The translations under genes and the position numbers were made by a program. This document shows positions 47,350-56,079 of a stretch of 56,251 nt of DNA, piece by piece. The stretch's first letter is position 1, and every line of letters begins with the position of its first letter. The notes under the pieces were generated by a model, which was not told the DNA's origin, made no database searches, and worked only from the letters and a program-made list of their open reading frames with translations. The DNA is from CBDUXT01 sp965371245. GTDB taxonomy: Bacteria; Planctomycetota; Phycisphaerae; UBA1845. The DNA is taken from contig CBDUXT010000030.1 of assembly GCA_965371245.1 (NCBI GenBank), positions 1-56,251 on the forward strand. The letters are read 5' to 3'.

Positions 47350-50300
47350 CTAGCCGCCGGGAGTCTTCAATGCCGGCGGCTTCCGTCGAGGCTCCTCCTC
47401 CTCGCCCACGGCCTCACGAGATAGCTGGAACATTTCCCTAAGCTTATCCGTCGATAACTCGGTGAGCCACTCCTCTCCGCCGCCCACAATGTTGTCGGCC
47501 AGGTCGCGCTTTTGATCCAACAGGCTGTCGATCCGCTCCTCGAGCGTGCCGATGCACACGAACTTGTGAACCTGGACGCGCTTGTCCTGCCCGATGCGAT
47601 GGGCGCGGTCGGTGGCCTGGTCCTCCACGGCCGGGTTCCACCAACGGTCGAAGTGAAAGACGTGACTCGCAGCCGTCAGGTTCAGCCCGTAGCCACCGGC
47701 CTTCAGCGAAAGGATCAGCAACGGGACGTCGTCCCCTTCATCCTGAAAACGCTGGACCATCTCGTCGCGACGATGTCTCGTGGTCGCTCCGTGCAGGAAA
47801 AGAACCTCACGACCGGTGAGATCGATGAGCATCTTCTTGAGCAGCTCGCCCATCCGACTGAACTGCGTGAAGATCAAGGCGCGGTCGCCCTCGGCCAACA
47901 CTTCCTCGATCATCTCGGCGATTCGATCGCACTTCCCGCTACGATGCGGAAGGCTCGACCCATCGCCGAAGTAGTGCGCGGGATGGTTGCAGACTTGTTT
48001 GAGCTTGACCAGCGTCGCGAGGATCATGCCGCGCCGTTGAATGCCCGCGGCACGGTCGATCTGCCCCATCATCGTATCGACAAGCGATTGATACAGGGCG
48101 GCTTGTTCGCTGGTCAGGTTGCAGTAGACCTTCATCTCCATCTTCTCGGGAAGGTCAACCTCAACCTTGGGGTCGTTCTTGAGGCGTCGAAGAATGAATG
48201 GGGAGATCAAATGACGGAGTCGCCCCGCGCGGTCGGCGTCGTGATGTCGCTCGATGGGCACGGCGAACCGGCGACGGAACTCGGCGGCCGTTCCCAGGTG
48301 ATCGACGTTGAGGAAGTCCATGATCGACCACAGCTCGCTCAGCCGGTTCTCCACGGGCGTTCCCGTCAGCGCCACGCGATGCACGGACCGAAGCGAACGA
48401 ATCGCCTGAGCCTGCTTCGCGGCCGGGTTCTTGATGTTCTGGGCCTCGTCGAGTGCGATGCGGAACCAGTCCACGTCCGCCAGGTGCTCACGATCACGGT
48501 GGATCAGACCGTAGGTGCTGATCACGACGTCGTGCCTGGCGACTTCATCGACGAACTCCCTCCCCGAGAGGCGTTCGGTGCCGTGGTGAACCATGGCCCG
48601 CAAGGTCGGGGCGAACCGCTCGATCTCGCGTTGCCAGTTTCCAACCAACGACATGGGGACGACCAACAACGTGGGGCCGGGGTCGGAACCGGTCTCGCGC
48701 TCATGGAGCAGAAGGGCGATCAACTGGATGGTCTTTCCCAGACCCATATCATCCGCCAGGCACGCGCCGAGGCCGAGCTTGGAGAGAAAGCTCAGCCATT
48801 GGAGCCCGCGGAGTTGATAGGGACGGAGCACGCCCTGGAACCCTTTCGGAGGCGGCAACTCCTCGAGCACCTGGTGGCGGTCCGTTGAGCCCAACAGGTT
48901 TTCGATCCATCCATGGGCGCGAAGGCCCGCAACGGGCATGCCGGTGTCCAGGTCATCGGCCACATACGTCTGCCGAAGCGCCTCGAAGACCGTCATCTTT
49001 CCGCCCTGGTTTTTCCGCAGGAAACGCAGTGCCGCCTGGACCTCGGACGGCTGAACCTCTGTCCACCGTTCGTGGATCTTCACCAATGGCCCCTGGACGG
49101 ATGCCAGTTCCGAGAGCTCCGCCAGTGATATGTTCTTGTCACCAACGGCGAGGCGCCACTCGAAGCCAACCACCGCATCGAGCCCCAGAGGAGACATTCC
49201 GTGCGGCACCGTGGAGTCCTGTGGGTGGAGATCCAACCACATTCGCATCCGCGGCCGGTCGTCGCGCCACCACTTCGGGACGGAAACGCCGAAGCCCTCC
49301 AACTCCAGAAGAGGCGCCGCCTCTCGCAGAAACGAGTACGCCTCGGCGAGCGTCAGGCGGCACTCGACCGGGCCGCCCGCCTCCGCGCACGGTGCCAGCG
49401 GCGGGAAGTGTCGCGAAGCCTGGAGGAGGTCGCCCCGGAGCTGCCCCAAGGCGTAGTCGAACGGCCGCTGGAGGATGCGGGGATCGTCCATGCCGCCTGA
49501 TCCCATTAACTCCGCCGCGGCGACAATCACACCACGGTCTTGCGTACTCTGCGCGTGCAGGGACAGTAGCCACGACCGTTCCTTCGAAGGCTCGTCAGAC
49601 TCCGACGGGGCGTGAAGATGGAAGCAGGTGCGGCTGCTCCGCCGCTCCGATGCCGGCTCGAGCCGGGAAAGCCAGGTCAGCACCTTGCCGAAAACGGCCG
49701 GACGATCTTCGGACGGACCGCCCAGCAGTGGATCCTGGCAAACCAGTGATCGCAGCCAGCGCATCTGAAGATCGCACGTCGGCTCAGGCCGCTCCAAGAT
49801 CGCATGGGCCCACTCGTCGCCCTCGAGGCAACGGCGTGCCAGAGAGTCCACCGTGATCCAGAGAAAACTTTCGACCAATGTCGAAGCCTGGACAACTTCC
49901 TTTTCAGAGACAGCCGCGCGGCACACGGGCGGCATCGCACTGATCAGCTTGCCGAGTCGGTCGGAGGTCCGCTGGTCACTCACGACAACGCGCCAGTAGC
50001 CTCGATAGCGGTCGCCGCCGGTGTGGTGGAGCGACGGCACGAAGCGCTGCGCGGCCAATAGCTCGAGGACGAAACCGGCCACGCGCGACCAGTAGCGAAA
50101 CGAATCGCTTGGGACGACCTCATCACGGGGAAGCGTCGTCGAGCTGGTCAAGAGGTCCACGGCGTCGGCCGGAGCAAGGACCAGCGCCGGTACATCGACG
50201 GACTCCAGGACGACACGCGGAGCCGTGGGCTCAGGCCCGGACGGAGCGAGGATCGCCGCTCGTAGCGCCTCGCACGACGAGACGAACCGACCGTCATGGT

Positions 50301-50544
50301 GGGGGAGGCGAAGAGATAGCTGTGAGGCCGCGGCACCGGAAATCAGCAGGCTATCGAACACGTCGCCGACCCCACGGCGAAGCGTGTCGATGTCAACGGC
50401 GACGCGCGCCCCGGTTGGTTCGCCTGGCGTCACGTCTCGGTCGCTGTTGCGCGCCTCGCTTCCCTCCGCCGACCCGGTGTGGTCGTCACGCTCGCCCCAG
50501 AGGTGCAGCGCACCGTTGGTCCAGATGGCATGTAGGATCAGCAT
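47350..50544 (-). CDS. SNF2-family helicase / ATPase
   Basis: 1064 aa. The N-terminal 570 residues form the variable region of bacterial SNF2 proteins (with an SNF2_N-assoc type segment PHGMSPLGLDAVVGFEWRLAVGD). Then the ATPase: LRPYQLRGLQWLSFL, LADDMGLGKTIQ (Walker A, near 600), LLVVPMSLVGNWQREIERF, ISTYGLIHRD, ALDEAQNIKN (motif II DEAQ), LTGTPVENRL; and the second lobe KCDRIAEMIEEV, LIFTQFSRM, LSLKAGGYGLNL, DQATDRAHRIGQ. Such enzymes translocate on DNA, helping transcription or remodelling protein-DNA complexes. ATG 50544 avoids an N-terminal extension without ribosome site. No defence-island partners are adjacent. Confidence 0.93.
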   Translation of the reverse strand: MLILHAIWTNGALHLWGERDDHTGSAEGSEARNSDRDVTPGEPTGARVAVDIDTLRRGVGDVFDSLLISGAAASQLSLRLPHHDGRFVSSCEALRAAILAPSGPEPTAPRVVLESVDVPALVLAPADAVDLLTSSTTLPRDEVVPSDSFRYWSRVAGFVLELLAAQRFVPSLHHTGGDRYRGYWRVVVSDQRTSDRLGKLISAMPPVCRAAVSEKEVVQASTLVESFLWITVDSLARRCLEGDEWAHAILERPEPTCDLQMRWLRSLVCQDPLLGGPSEDRPAVFGKVLTWLSRLEPASERRSSRTCFHLHAPSESDEPSKERSWLLSLHAQSTQDRGVIVAAAELMGSGGMDDPRILQRPFDYALGQLRGDLLQASRHFPPLAPCAEAGGPVECRLTLAEAYSFLREAAPLLELEGFGVSVPKWWRDDRPRMRMWLDLHPQDSTVPHGMSPLGLDAVVGFEWRLAVGDKNISLAELSELASVQGPLVKIHERWTEVQPSEVQAALRFLRKNQGGKMTVFEALRQTYVADDLDTGMPVAGLRAHGWIENLLGSTDRHQVLEELPPPKGFQGVLRPYQLRGLQWLSFLSKLGLGACLADDMGLGKTIQLIALLLHERETGSDPGPTLLVVPMSLVGNWQREIERFAPTLRAMVHHGTERLSGREFVDEVARHDVVISTYGLIHRDREHLADVDWFRIALDEAQNIKNPAAKQAQAIRSLRSVHRVALTGTPVENRLSELWSIMDFLNVDHLGTAAEFRRRFAVPIERHHDADRAGRLRHLISPFILRRLKNDPKVEVDLPEKMEMKVYCNLTSEQAALYQSLVDTMMGQIDRAAGIQRRGMILATLVKLKQVCNHPAHYFGDGSSLPHRSGKCDRIAEMIEEVLAEGDRALIFTQFSRMGELLKKMLIDLTGREVLFLHGATTRHRRDEMVQRFQDEGDDVPLLILSLKAGGYGLNLTAASHVFHFDRWWNPAVEDQATDRAHRIGQDKRVQVHKFVCIGTLEERIDSLLDQKRDLADNIVGGGEEWLTELSTDKLREMFQLSREAVGEEEEPRRKPPALKTPGG

Positions 50545-51057
50545 GCGGCGTCTTTCCGGCTCGCTTGTGTGGTGATGACGCACTCGTCGCGGGACCCCAC
50601 CGAACTAGAGCGAGCCCCGCATCTTACACGCATGTCGCCGACCGTCCAACGACGTGGTCTCGCGACCCGGTTAAGTGGGTGCATGACCGAATCGGCGGGC
50701 AGTTTTCAGAGCACAGGGCGCGAGCCCTGTGACCGGTCTGGTATCGCAGAATCCCTCTGCTTGTTCGCATCGTGTCCGTGGGCTTGCGCCCACGGCTCTG
50801 ACGCGGCGTGGCGCCGTCAAGTTCCGGGTGGTGGTCGCAAACATAGGCCCTTCATCCGAGTAGGGAACGGGGGTTCCATCACGGTGCGGGTTCGCCCGAA
50901 CCGACACATTCCGGTAGACTTCCTGCCGACTTGCGCTAACTGTCCGTTGAACAAGTGTAGTCTGGCGTTCGAGCCCGTGTTCGCACCGGCTGGAAGCTGC
51001 GGCCACACCGGTGTCATGCGTTGTTCAACGCGCTGCCAACTCACGGAGTGCTCCGGC
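50545..51057. other. Divergent intergenic region helicase - ubiD
   Basis: Contains the MITE-like copy 50677-50821. From 50822 to 51057 an open frame continues into ubiD but lacks typical UbiD sequence. Nothing else was recognised. Confidence 0.45.
50677..50821. repeat. MITE-like element (GGGTGCGTGAC family), copy 4, right end truncated
   Basis: Starts GGGTGCATGACCGAATCGGC, then hairpins ACAGGGC-GCGA-GCCCTGT (50713-50730) and CCGTGGGCTTGCGCCCACGG (50776-50795), GCTCTGACGCGGCGTGGCGCC, then ends at GTCAAG. Confidence 0.8.
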
Positions 51058-52599
51058 GTGCCCTTTCAAGACTTGCAAGCCTTCATCACTGAGTTGGATG
51101 CGCGAAACCAGCTTCGGCGTGTCAAGGCCAAGGTGGATCCGATCCTTGAGATTGCCGCTATCGCCGACCGGGTGAGCAAGTCGCCGGCGGTCGGTGGCGC
51201 GCCGCCGCCCGCGACGGACCCGGTCCACGGCGCACGCGGCGGATCGGGTCTGTTGTTCGAGGATGTCGCCGGTTCCTCCGTGCCGGTCGCGATCAACATC
51301 TTCGGTAGCTACGAGCGCATGCGGATCGCCCTCGGCGTCGAGAGTTTCGAGGAACTGGCCGCCCGTGTGCAGGAACTCGTCAAGCCGGAGGTTCCTGCCA
51401 CCTTCATGGACAAGGTCAAGAAGCTGCCGCAACTGGCCAAGCTCGCCGGTTTGGCGCCGAAGGTCGTCAAGCGAGGGATGTGCCAGGAGATCGTCAAGAC
51501 CGACGACGCCAACCTGTTGGATCTGCCGATCATTCAGTGCTGGCCGCACGACGGTGAGGCGGGCTACGGATTGCGGCCCGCGAACGAGACCTCCGCGACC
51601 GGGCGATACATCACCCTCGCCGGAATCTACACCAAGGATCCCGAGACCGGCGCACCCAACGTCGGCATGTACCGCGTGCAGGTGTACGGCGCAAAGCTGG
51701 CGGCCATGCACTGGCACGTTCATCACGACGGTGCCCGTCATTTTCGCAAGTACAAGGAGCGGGGCGAGAAGATGCCGCTCGCGGTGGTCCTCGGCGGAGA
51801 GCCCGTGCTTCCTTATGCGGCCACTTGTCCGCTGCCGCCCGACGTCAGCGAGCTGTTGTTCGCCGGGTTCCTCAACGAGGGGGGGGTCGAACTGGTTCCG
51901 GGCAAGACGATCCCGATCGAGGTCCCGGCCAACGCGGAAATTGTGATTGAGGGATGGGTCGATCCGAAGCGAATGTTGTGGGAAGGTCCGTTCGGCGATC
52001 ACACCGGGTTCTACTCGCTGGCCGACCGGTACCCCGCGTTTGAGGTCAGCGCGATCACGCACCGACGTGACCCGATCTACCCCACCACCATCGTCGGGCT
52101 GCCTCCACAGGAAGACTACTACCTCGGCAAGGCCACCGAGCGTGTGTTCCTTCCGTTGCTGCAGATGCTCATCCCGGACATCATCGATTATCATCTTCCG
52201 ATGTTCGGAGCGTTTCATAACGCGGTATTCGTCAAGATCCGCAAGTCGTATCCCATGCAGGCCCGGAAGGTCATGAGCAGCATTTGGGGCGCGGGGCAGA
52301 TGATGTTCTCCAAGATGATTGTCGTGGTCGATGACGACGTGGACGTCCACAACGAGCAGGACGTCTTGTTCCACGTGGGCGCGAATGTGGACTGGCGTCG
52401 CGACACGGTGATCGTTGACGGCCCGTGCGATATTCTCGACCATTCCACGCCGTACTACGGCGCGGGTGGCAAGATCGGCATCGACGCCACGCGCAAGATT
52501 GCCGGCGAGGGGGTTGTTCGCGACTGGCCTGACAAGCTGGCGATGAGCGAGGAGATCATCGCGCGCGTCGAGAAGCGTTGGGCGGAATATGGAATCTAA
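51058..52599 (+). CDS. ubiD: UbiD-family decarboxylase
   Basis: 513 aa, typical. UbiD enzymes decarboxylate aromatic or unsaturated acids with prenylated FMN. The start PFQDLQAFITELDARNQLRRVKAKVDPILEIAAI is the usual N-terminus. Then NIFGSYERMRIALGV, IIQCWPHDGEAG, NETSATGRYITLAG, MHWHVHHDGARHF, LPYAATCPLPPDVSE, IEGWVDPKRMLWEGPFGDHTGFYSLADRYP (catalytic Glu region), PTTIVGLPPQEDYYLGKATER. GTG 51058 has GGAG 9 bp upstream; the longer frame crosses a repeat. No ubiX in the window. It could serve ubiquinone/menaquinone synthesis or aromatic degradation. Confidence 0.92.
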   Translation: MPFQDLQAFITELDARNQLRRVKAKVDPILEIAAIADRVSKSPAVGGAPPPATDPVHGARGGSGLLFEDVAGSSVPVAINIFGSYERMRIALGVESFEELAARVQELVKPEVPATFMDKVKKLPQLAKLAGLAPKVVKRGMCQEIVKTDDANLLDLPIIQCWPHDGEAGYGLRPANETSATGRYITLAGIYTKDPETGAPNVGMYRVQVYGAKLAAMHWHVHHDGARHFRKYKERGEKMPLAVVLGGEPVLPYAATCPLPPDVSELLFAGFLNEGGVELVPGKTIPIEVPANAEIVIEGWVDPKRMLWEGPFGDHTGFYSLADRYPAFEVSAITHRRDPIYPTTIVGLPPQEDYYLGKATERVFLPLLQMLIPDIIDYHLPMFGAFHNAVFVKIRKSYPMQARKVMSSIWGAGQMMFSKMIVVVDDDVDVHNEQDVLFHVGANVDWRRDTVIVDGPCDILDHSTPYYGAGGKIGIDATRKIAGEGVVRDWPDKLAMSEEIIARVEKRWAEYGI

Positions 52600-53260
52600 C
52601 CCGCACGATCAAAATGCCTTCACGCGCGGTGCGCCCCGGCAGACTCTATCGAAGGGGCTACGGCGGTGCGCGCCCGTCCTCATGCTCGTCAGCCTCGCGC
52701 TGGGATGCGAGCGCGCCCCGCAACCGGGTCGTCGGGACGACGGCTCGGAACCCGCCCGGCACGTATCCCAAACGGACGTGCTCTTCTTTCCGGACGAGCT
52801 GCACGTGTCGGACGCGTCGGTCAACGACTTCGTCACTCGTGCGATGACGGTTTGTGGAAGCGGAGACTACGAGGCGTTTCGTTTGCTGTGGGCGACGCAC
52901 GAGGAGCCGCTGGCGCGCCGCGACTATGAACAGGGATGGCAGGCAGTCGAGGAGATCAGGATCCAGGCCGTGGAGAAGGTTCAGTATGTTCGGGCGGGCG
53001 ATGCGAAGGAGGCGCCCAATCCCATCTCCGGTTATCTGATTGCCGCTGATGTCCGGCTGGACCCCTTGCAACCCACCGGGAAGCGCGGGGCGGGGCGCGA
53101 AGTTGTACTGTTGATGGTGCAGGAGGGCGATGCGTGGCGGCTTGCGGCCGCGCCCCGGTTGATGCGTACCTGGATTCAGGCGCTCCTCGTGGAACGGGCG
53201 GGTGCCCGCGAGGAAAAGTCGATGCCGGATGGAGCGTTCGAGAGTCGACCGGGCGCGTAA
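52589..53260 (+). CDS. Lipoprotein of unknown function
   Basis: 223 aa. Signal region CAPVLMLVSLALGC with lipobox LALG-C at about residues 36-40, after a long polar N-terminus. The mature part (VNDFVTRAMTVCGSGDYEAFRLLWATHEEPLARRDYEQGWQAV, VLLMVQEGDAWRLAAAPRL) resembles NTF2-like/DUF4440-type small alpha+beta domains, but only loosely. The ATG lies inside the 3' end of ubiD (11-bp overlap), so it is co-translated. Confidence 0.7.
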   Translation: MESNPHDQNAFTRGAPRQTLSKGLRRCAPVLMLVSLALGCERAPQPGRRDDGSEPARHVSQTDVLFFPDELHVSDASVNDFVTRAMTVCGSGDYEAFRLLWATHEEPLARRDYEQGWQAVEEIRIQAVEKVQYVRAGDAKEAPNPISGYLIAADVRLDPLQPTGKRGAGREVVLLMVQEGDAWRLAAAPRLMRTWIQALLVERAGAREEKSMPDGAFESRPGA

Positions 53261-53359
53261 CCAACCGTTGGGGTCCCTGGAGCCCGCTTTGTCACATGCG
53301 GCGAAGAGTTTCTTATTTTCCGCTTGCCCGCGGGCGAACCGTGTTGGATACTATAGGTG

Positions 53360-53457
53360 AAGGTCGTTTCGACCTCTTCTCGGCTTGTCACGGCCGGGAT
53401 CAAACGTACGGCGGAAGCCTCGCAAAGGCCAATCGGCTAAGAAGCGGGGCTTCTTTT
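53360..53457 (+). ncRNA. Candidate structured RNA (riboswitch-like)
   Basis: A possible promoter (TTGCCC 53324, TACTAT 53349; spacer 19) precedes hairpin GGTCGTTTCGACC, then GTCACGGCCGGG, ATCAAACG, a GGC-GGAA-GCC tetraloop stem, CGCAAAGGCC, CGGCTAAG and AGCGGGG. The order of AAAC, GNRA loop, GCAAAG, CTAA and AGCGGGG recalls the c-di-GMP-I (GEMM) riboswitch, but the third stem is missing. The segment ends in a terminator and has no plus-strand gene after it. Confidence 0.25.
53440..53457 (+). terminator. Intrinsic terminator
   Basis: AGAAGC-GGG-GCTTCT followed by TTT. A competing stem GAAGCC (53414-53419) / GGCTTC (53448-53453) would disrupt it. Confidence 0.6.
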
Positions 53458-53549
53458 GTGCGCGCCCGGCTCACCCTTCCAGTTGAAGTCCATCGCTCAC
53501 TTACTCAACGAAACAAGTCGTACGGCGGGCAATGGTCCGCCCCACGTCC

Positions 53550-53576
53550 CCGAGCCGCGGGCTTCAGCCCGCGCGG
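53550..53576. repeat. 27-bp palindrome CCGCGCGGGC family, copy 6
   Basis: CCGAGCCGCGGGC / GCCCGCGCGG, the same sequence and orientation as the copy at 43057. Confidence 0.8.
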
Positions 53577-53700
53577 ACATCGGGGCGAGGGGAAACATAC
53601 AACTCAAGAAGCCGCAAGATTCGTGGAACCCGGTACAAAGGATCACGCCGGCGTCTCGGTGTCGGCGAAGATCCGGTCACTTCGCCACGAACTCCGGCTT

Positions 53701-54525
53701 CTATCGCGGGCTCGGTTGCCAGCCTGCGTCGATCCACAGCGGCCCGCGCGCGGCCTCATTCTTGAGCAGGAAACAGATCGCGTCGGCGATTTCGTCGGGA
53801 TGAATCAAACGCTGTAGCTGCGTCCTCGGGAGAATGTCTTTCGCTAGGCGCCGGGCACCCACGGACCGTGCCATGGATGTGTCGGTGAAGCCCGGGTGCA
53901 GAAGCGCGCAGCGCATACCGTAGTAGATCGCTTCCGTGGCCAACGTGGACGCCGCGCCGTTGAGCCCCGCTTTCGACGCCGCGTAGGACACCTGTCCACG
54001 GTTCCCCGCGGCCGAGACGGAGCCGACCAGGACCACCGCCCCTTCGATCGGTTCCTCGGCTGTCCAGGGTCCAGCGCCGCGGCGTGCCCGTGCCTTTGCG
54101 ACAGACCCGATGGTCCGCAGCGCCCAGTAGACCGCGGCGGTCAGGTTTACCTCAATCACGCGACTGAACACGTCCTCGTCATACAGATTCAGTTCTGGTG
54201 GACCCTCCGTGCCCCGCACCTTGACGCTCAATCCGTCGCGCAGAATGCCGGCCGCGGGAACGCAGAGGTTCACGGAATCGAAACGCGTCTCAAGATCGGC
54301 GAACACCGATTCGCGAAAGGCGGCGTCCGTGACGTCTCCGGAAAACGGGAAGGCAACCGTCCGATCGACCGAGGCGTTGACCGCCTCGCAGACGCACGCG
54401 ACCTCTTCGGAAAGATCTACGATCCCGATGGCCGTCACGCCTTCGCGAGCGAGCCGCGCGCAAAACGACTGTCCGATCCCACCGGCTCCACCGGTTACGA
54501 CGGCCACTTTACCTGTCAGGTCCAT
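53701..54525 (-). CDS. SDR-family oxidoreductase
   Basis: 274 aa short-chain dehydrogenase. Rossmann cofactor site VAVVTGGAGGIG, then GDVTDAAF, NLCVPAAGIL (in place of NNAG), a catalytic Ser in GSVSAAGNRGQ, YAASKAG (Tyr-x3-Lys), and HPGFTDTSM. An insertion at about residues 105-155 (GTEGPPELNLYDED, ARARRGAGPWTAEEP) is like that in HSD17B10/3-hydroxyacyl-CoA dehydrogenase-type SDRs. A thiolase gene follows upstream on the same strand, which fits a 3-oxoacyl/3-hydroxyacyl-CoA couple. Substrate not certain. Confidence 0.88.
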   Translation of the reverse strand: MDLTGKVAVVTGGAGGIGQSFCARLAREGVTAIGIVDLSEEVACVCEAVNASVDRTVAFPFSGDVTDAAFRESVFADLETRFDSVNLCVPAAGILRDGLSVKVRGTEGPPELNLYDEDVFSRVIEVNLTAAVYWALRTIGSVAKARARRGAGPWTAEEPIEGAVVLVGSVSAAGNRGQVSYAASKAGLNGAASTLATEAIYYGMRCALLHPGFTDTSMARSVGARRLAKDILPRTQLQRLIHPDEIADAICFLLKNEAARGPLWIDAGWQPSPR

Positions 54526-54658
54526 GGTGCTTCGCGGTCAGGTCGGGCGCTTCTGGTTAGTCCGTAAAGCATCGCCATTCGAACACGTGCGGCTCGGACA
54601 ACTCTTCGATTCAGGTGTCACGCTGCGCCCTTGCTCCGTCGCGGGCCAATCGATGGTT

Positions 54659-54736
54659 GGGTGCCATGGGCAAGCGTCAGCTTGCCCATGACCTCGGACC
54701 CTACAACACGGGCAAACAAGTTCGCCCATGCCGCCC
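54659..54736. repeat. Long inverted repeat, GGGTGGCATGG family (copy 7)
   Basis: GGGTGCCATGGGC / GCCCATGCCGCCC with inner AAGCGTCAGCTTGCCC and ACACGGGCAAACAAG, close to copy 1. It lies between the thiolase stop and the SDR start. Confidence 0.8.
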
Positions 54737-54780
54737 GTCGCAAGGCTTGGGTCACGCGTCTATTCTGGTGCGACGTGGCG

Positions 54781-55962
54781 CTAGCACCGCTCGATGGCGA
54801 TCGCGCTCGCCTCGCCGCCGCCGATGCACAGGCATGCGATCCCCAGCTTCTTATCAAGGTGTTCGAGCGCCCGGGCGAGCGTAATGACAAGTCGCGCGCC
54901 AGTCGCGCCGATGGGGTGCCCCAGTGCCACCGCGCCGCCCATGACGTTGACCCGTTGCGGATCGAGTTGCAACTCGCGCGTGGCCACCATGGCCACGACG
55001 GAAAACGCCTCGTTGATCTCAAAGAGATCGACGTCCGGCGGCTTGACCCCCAGTTGGTCGCACAGCGCGCGGATCGCGTGGATCGGCGCGATCGTAAACC
55101 ATTGCGACTCGAGGGCCGCGTTCGCATGGCCGACGATGCGAGCCGTCGGGCAAAGACCCAATGCCTCCTTCTTCTCATCGTCGAAGACTACCATGGAAGC
55201 CGCCCCGTCGTTGATGCCCGATGCGTTGCCGGCCGTCACCATGCTGTCGGGTCCGAAGGCCGGGCGAAGACTACGGAGCTTCTCTTCACCTCGGAACTTC
55301 CCGATGTCCTCGTCGCGCTCGACGACCATCGAGTCCTTCCGGCTCTTGACCGTCACGGGCACCACCTCGCCGGCGAAGAAGCCGTCGTCCCAGGCCTGAA
55401 TCGCGCGCCGATAGCTCTCGATGGCGAAGCTGTCCTGCTGTTCACGTGAGAAGTCATATTTGCGGGCACAGAGATCGCCGCAGTGCCCCATGTGCTGGTT
55501 GGTGTAGACATCCCACAGGCCGTCGTGAATCACCGCGTCGATCAACTCGCCGTGGCCCATGCGGTAGCCGGTGCGGGCCTTGGGGAGCAGGTAGGGGGCG
55601 TTGCTCATGCTCTCGCACCCGCCGGCCACGACCAGATGGGCGTCGTTACATTGGATCGCCTGCGCCGCGAGAATGACCGCGCGAAGTCCCGATCCGCACA
55701 CCTTGTTGATTGTGGTCGCGCCGACTTCGGTTCCAAGGCCGGCTCCCAGTGTTGCTTGCCGGGCGACGTTCTGCCCGACGCCGGCGCCGACCACGTTGCC
55801 CATGAGCACCTCATCGACGTCGCCGGTGCCGACCTTCGCGCGTTTCAGGGTCGCCTTGATGGCCAACGCACCCAGTTCGGCCGCCGTCAAGCCGGAAAGC
55901 GAGCCCCCGAATGATCCGAAGGGCGTTCGAGCACCGGCGGCGATGTAGACGTTCTTCAACAT
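54781..55962 (-). CDS. Acetyl-CoA C-acetyltransferase (thiolase)
   Basis: 393 aa, normal for the degradative/biosynthetic thiolase II family. It condenses or cleaves acetoacetyl-CoA or longer 3-oxoacyl-CoAs. Catalytic residues: C89 in INKVCGSGLRAV, GGAVALGHPIGATGARL (His) and CLCIGGGEASAIAIE (second Cys). The start MLKNVYIAAGARTPFGSFGG is typical; ATG 55962 has GGAGCAG upstream. Together with the SDR it suggests a beta-oxidation or polyhydroxyalkanoate-type step. The 255-bp gap to the SDR gene contains a repeat. Confidence 0.93.
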   Translation of the reverse strand: MLKNVYIAAGARTPFGSFGGSLSGLTAAELGALAIKATLKRAKVGTGDVDEVLMGNVVGAGVGQNVARQATLGAGLGTEVGATTINKVCGSGLRAVILAAQAIQCNDAHLVVAGGCESMSNAPYLLPKARTGYRMGHGELIDAVIHDGLWDVYTNQHMGHCGDLCARKYDFSREQQDSFAIESYRRAIQAWDDGFFAGEVVPVTVKSRKDSMVVERDEDIGKFRGEEKLRSLRPAFGPDSMVTAGNASGINDGAASMVVFDDEKKEALGLCPTARIVGHANAALESQWFTIAPIHAIRALCDQLGVKPPDVDLFEINEAFSVVAMVATRELQLDPQRVNVMGGAVALGHPIGATGARLVITLARALEHLDKKLGIACLCIGGGEASAIAIERC

Positions 55963-56079
55963 GAACTGCTCCTTCTGCGTGGTGGACAGCACCACTCGAC
56001 CGAGACTCTACCCCCGTCCACGCGATCCCAGCAAGAGCCGTCCGACGATTCCGGTTGACGCTTCGGATGGATCTCGTAC

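Larger units (their letters stand above)
53261..53700. other. Convergent intergenic region with a possible small RNA
   Basis: Contains a structured stretch with a terminator (53360-53457), a GGCGGGCAATGGTCCGCC fragment near 53524 and palindrome copy 6 (53550-53576). No protein gene seen. Confidence 0.5.

Noticed and set aside
50569..51057. 163-codon N-terminal extension of the UbiD protein
   Set aside because: It is translated through a dispersed repeat element and lacks UbiD similarity; a good ribosome site precedes GTG 51058.
54618..55178. Minus-strand 186-codon frame overlapping the thiolase 3' end
   Set aside because: Arg/Ser-rich frame overlapping the catalytic end of the thiolase and a repeat; no independent support.
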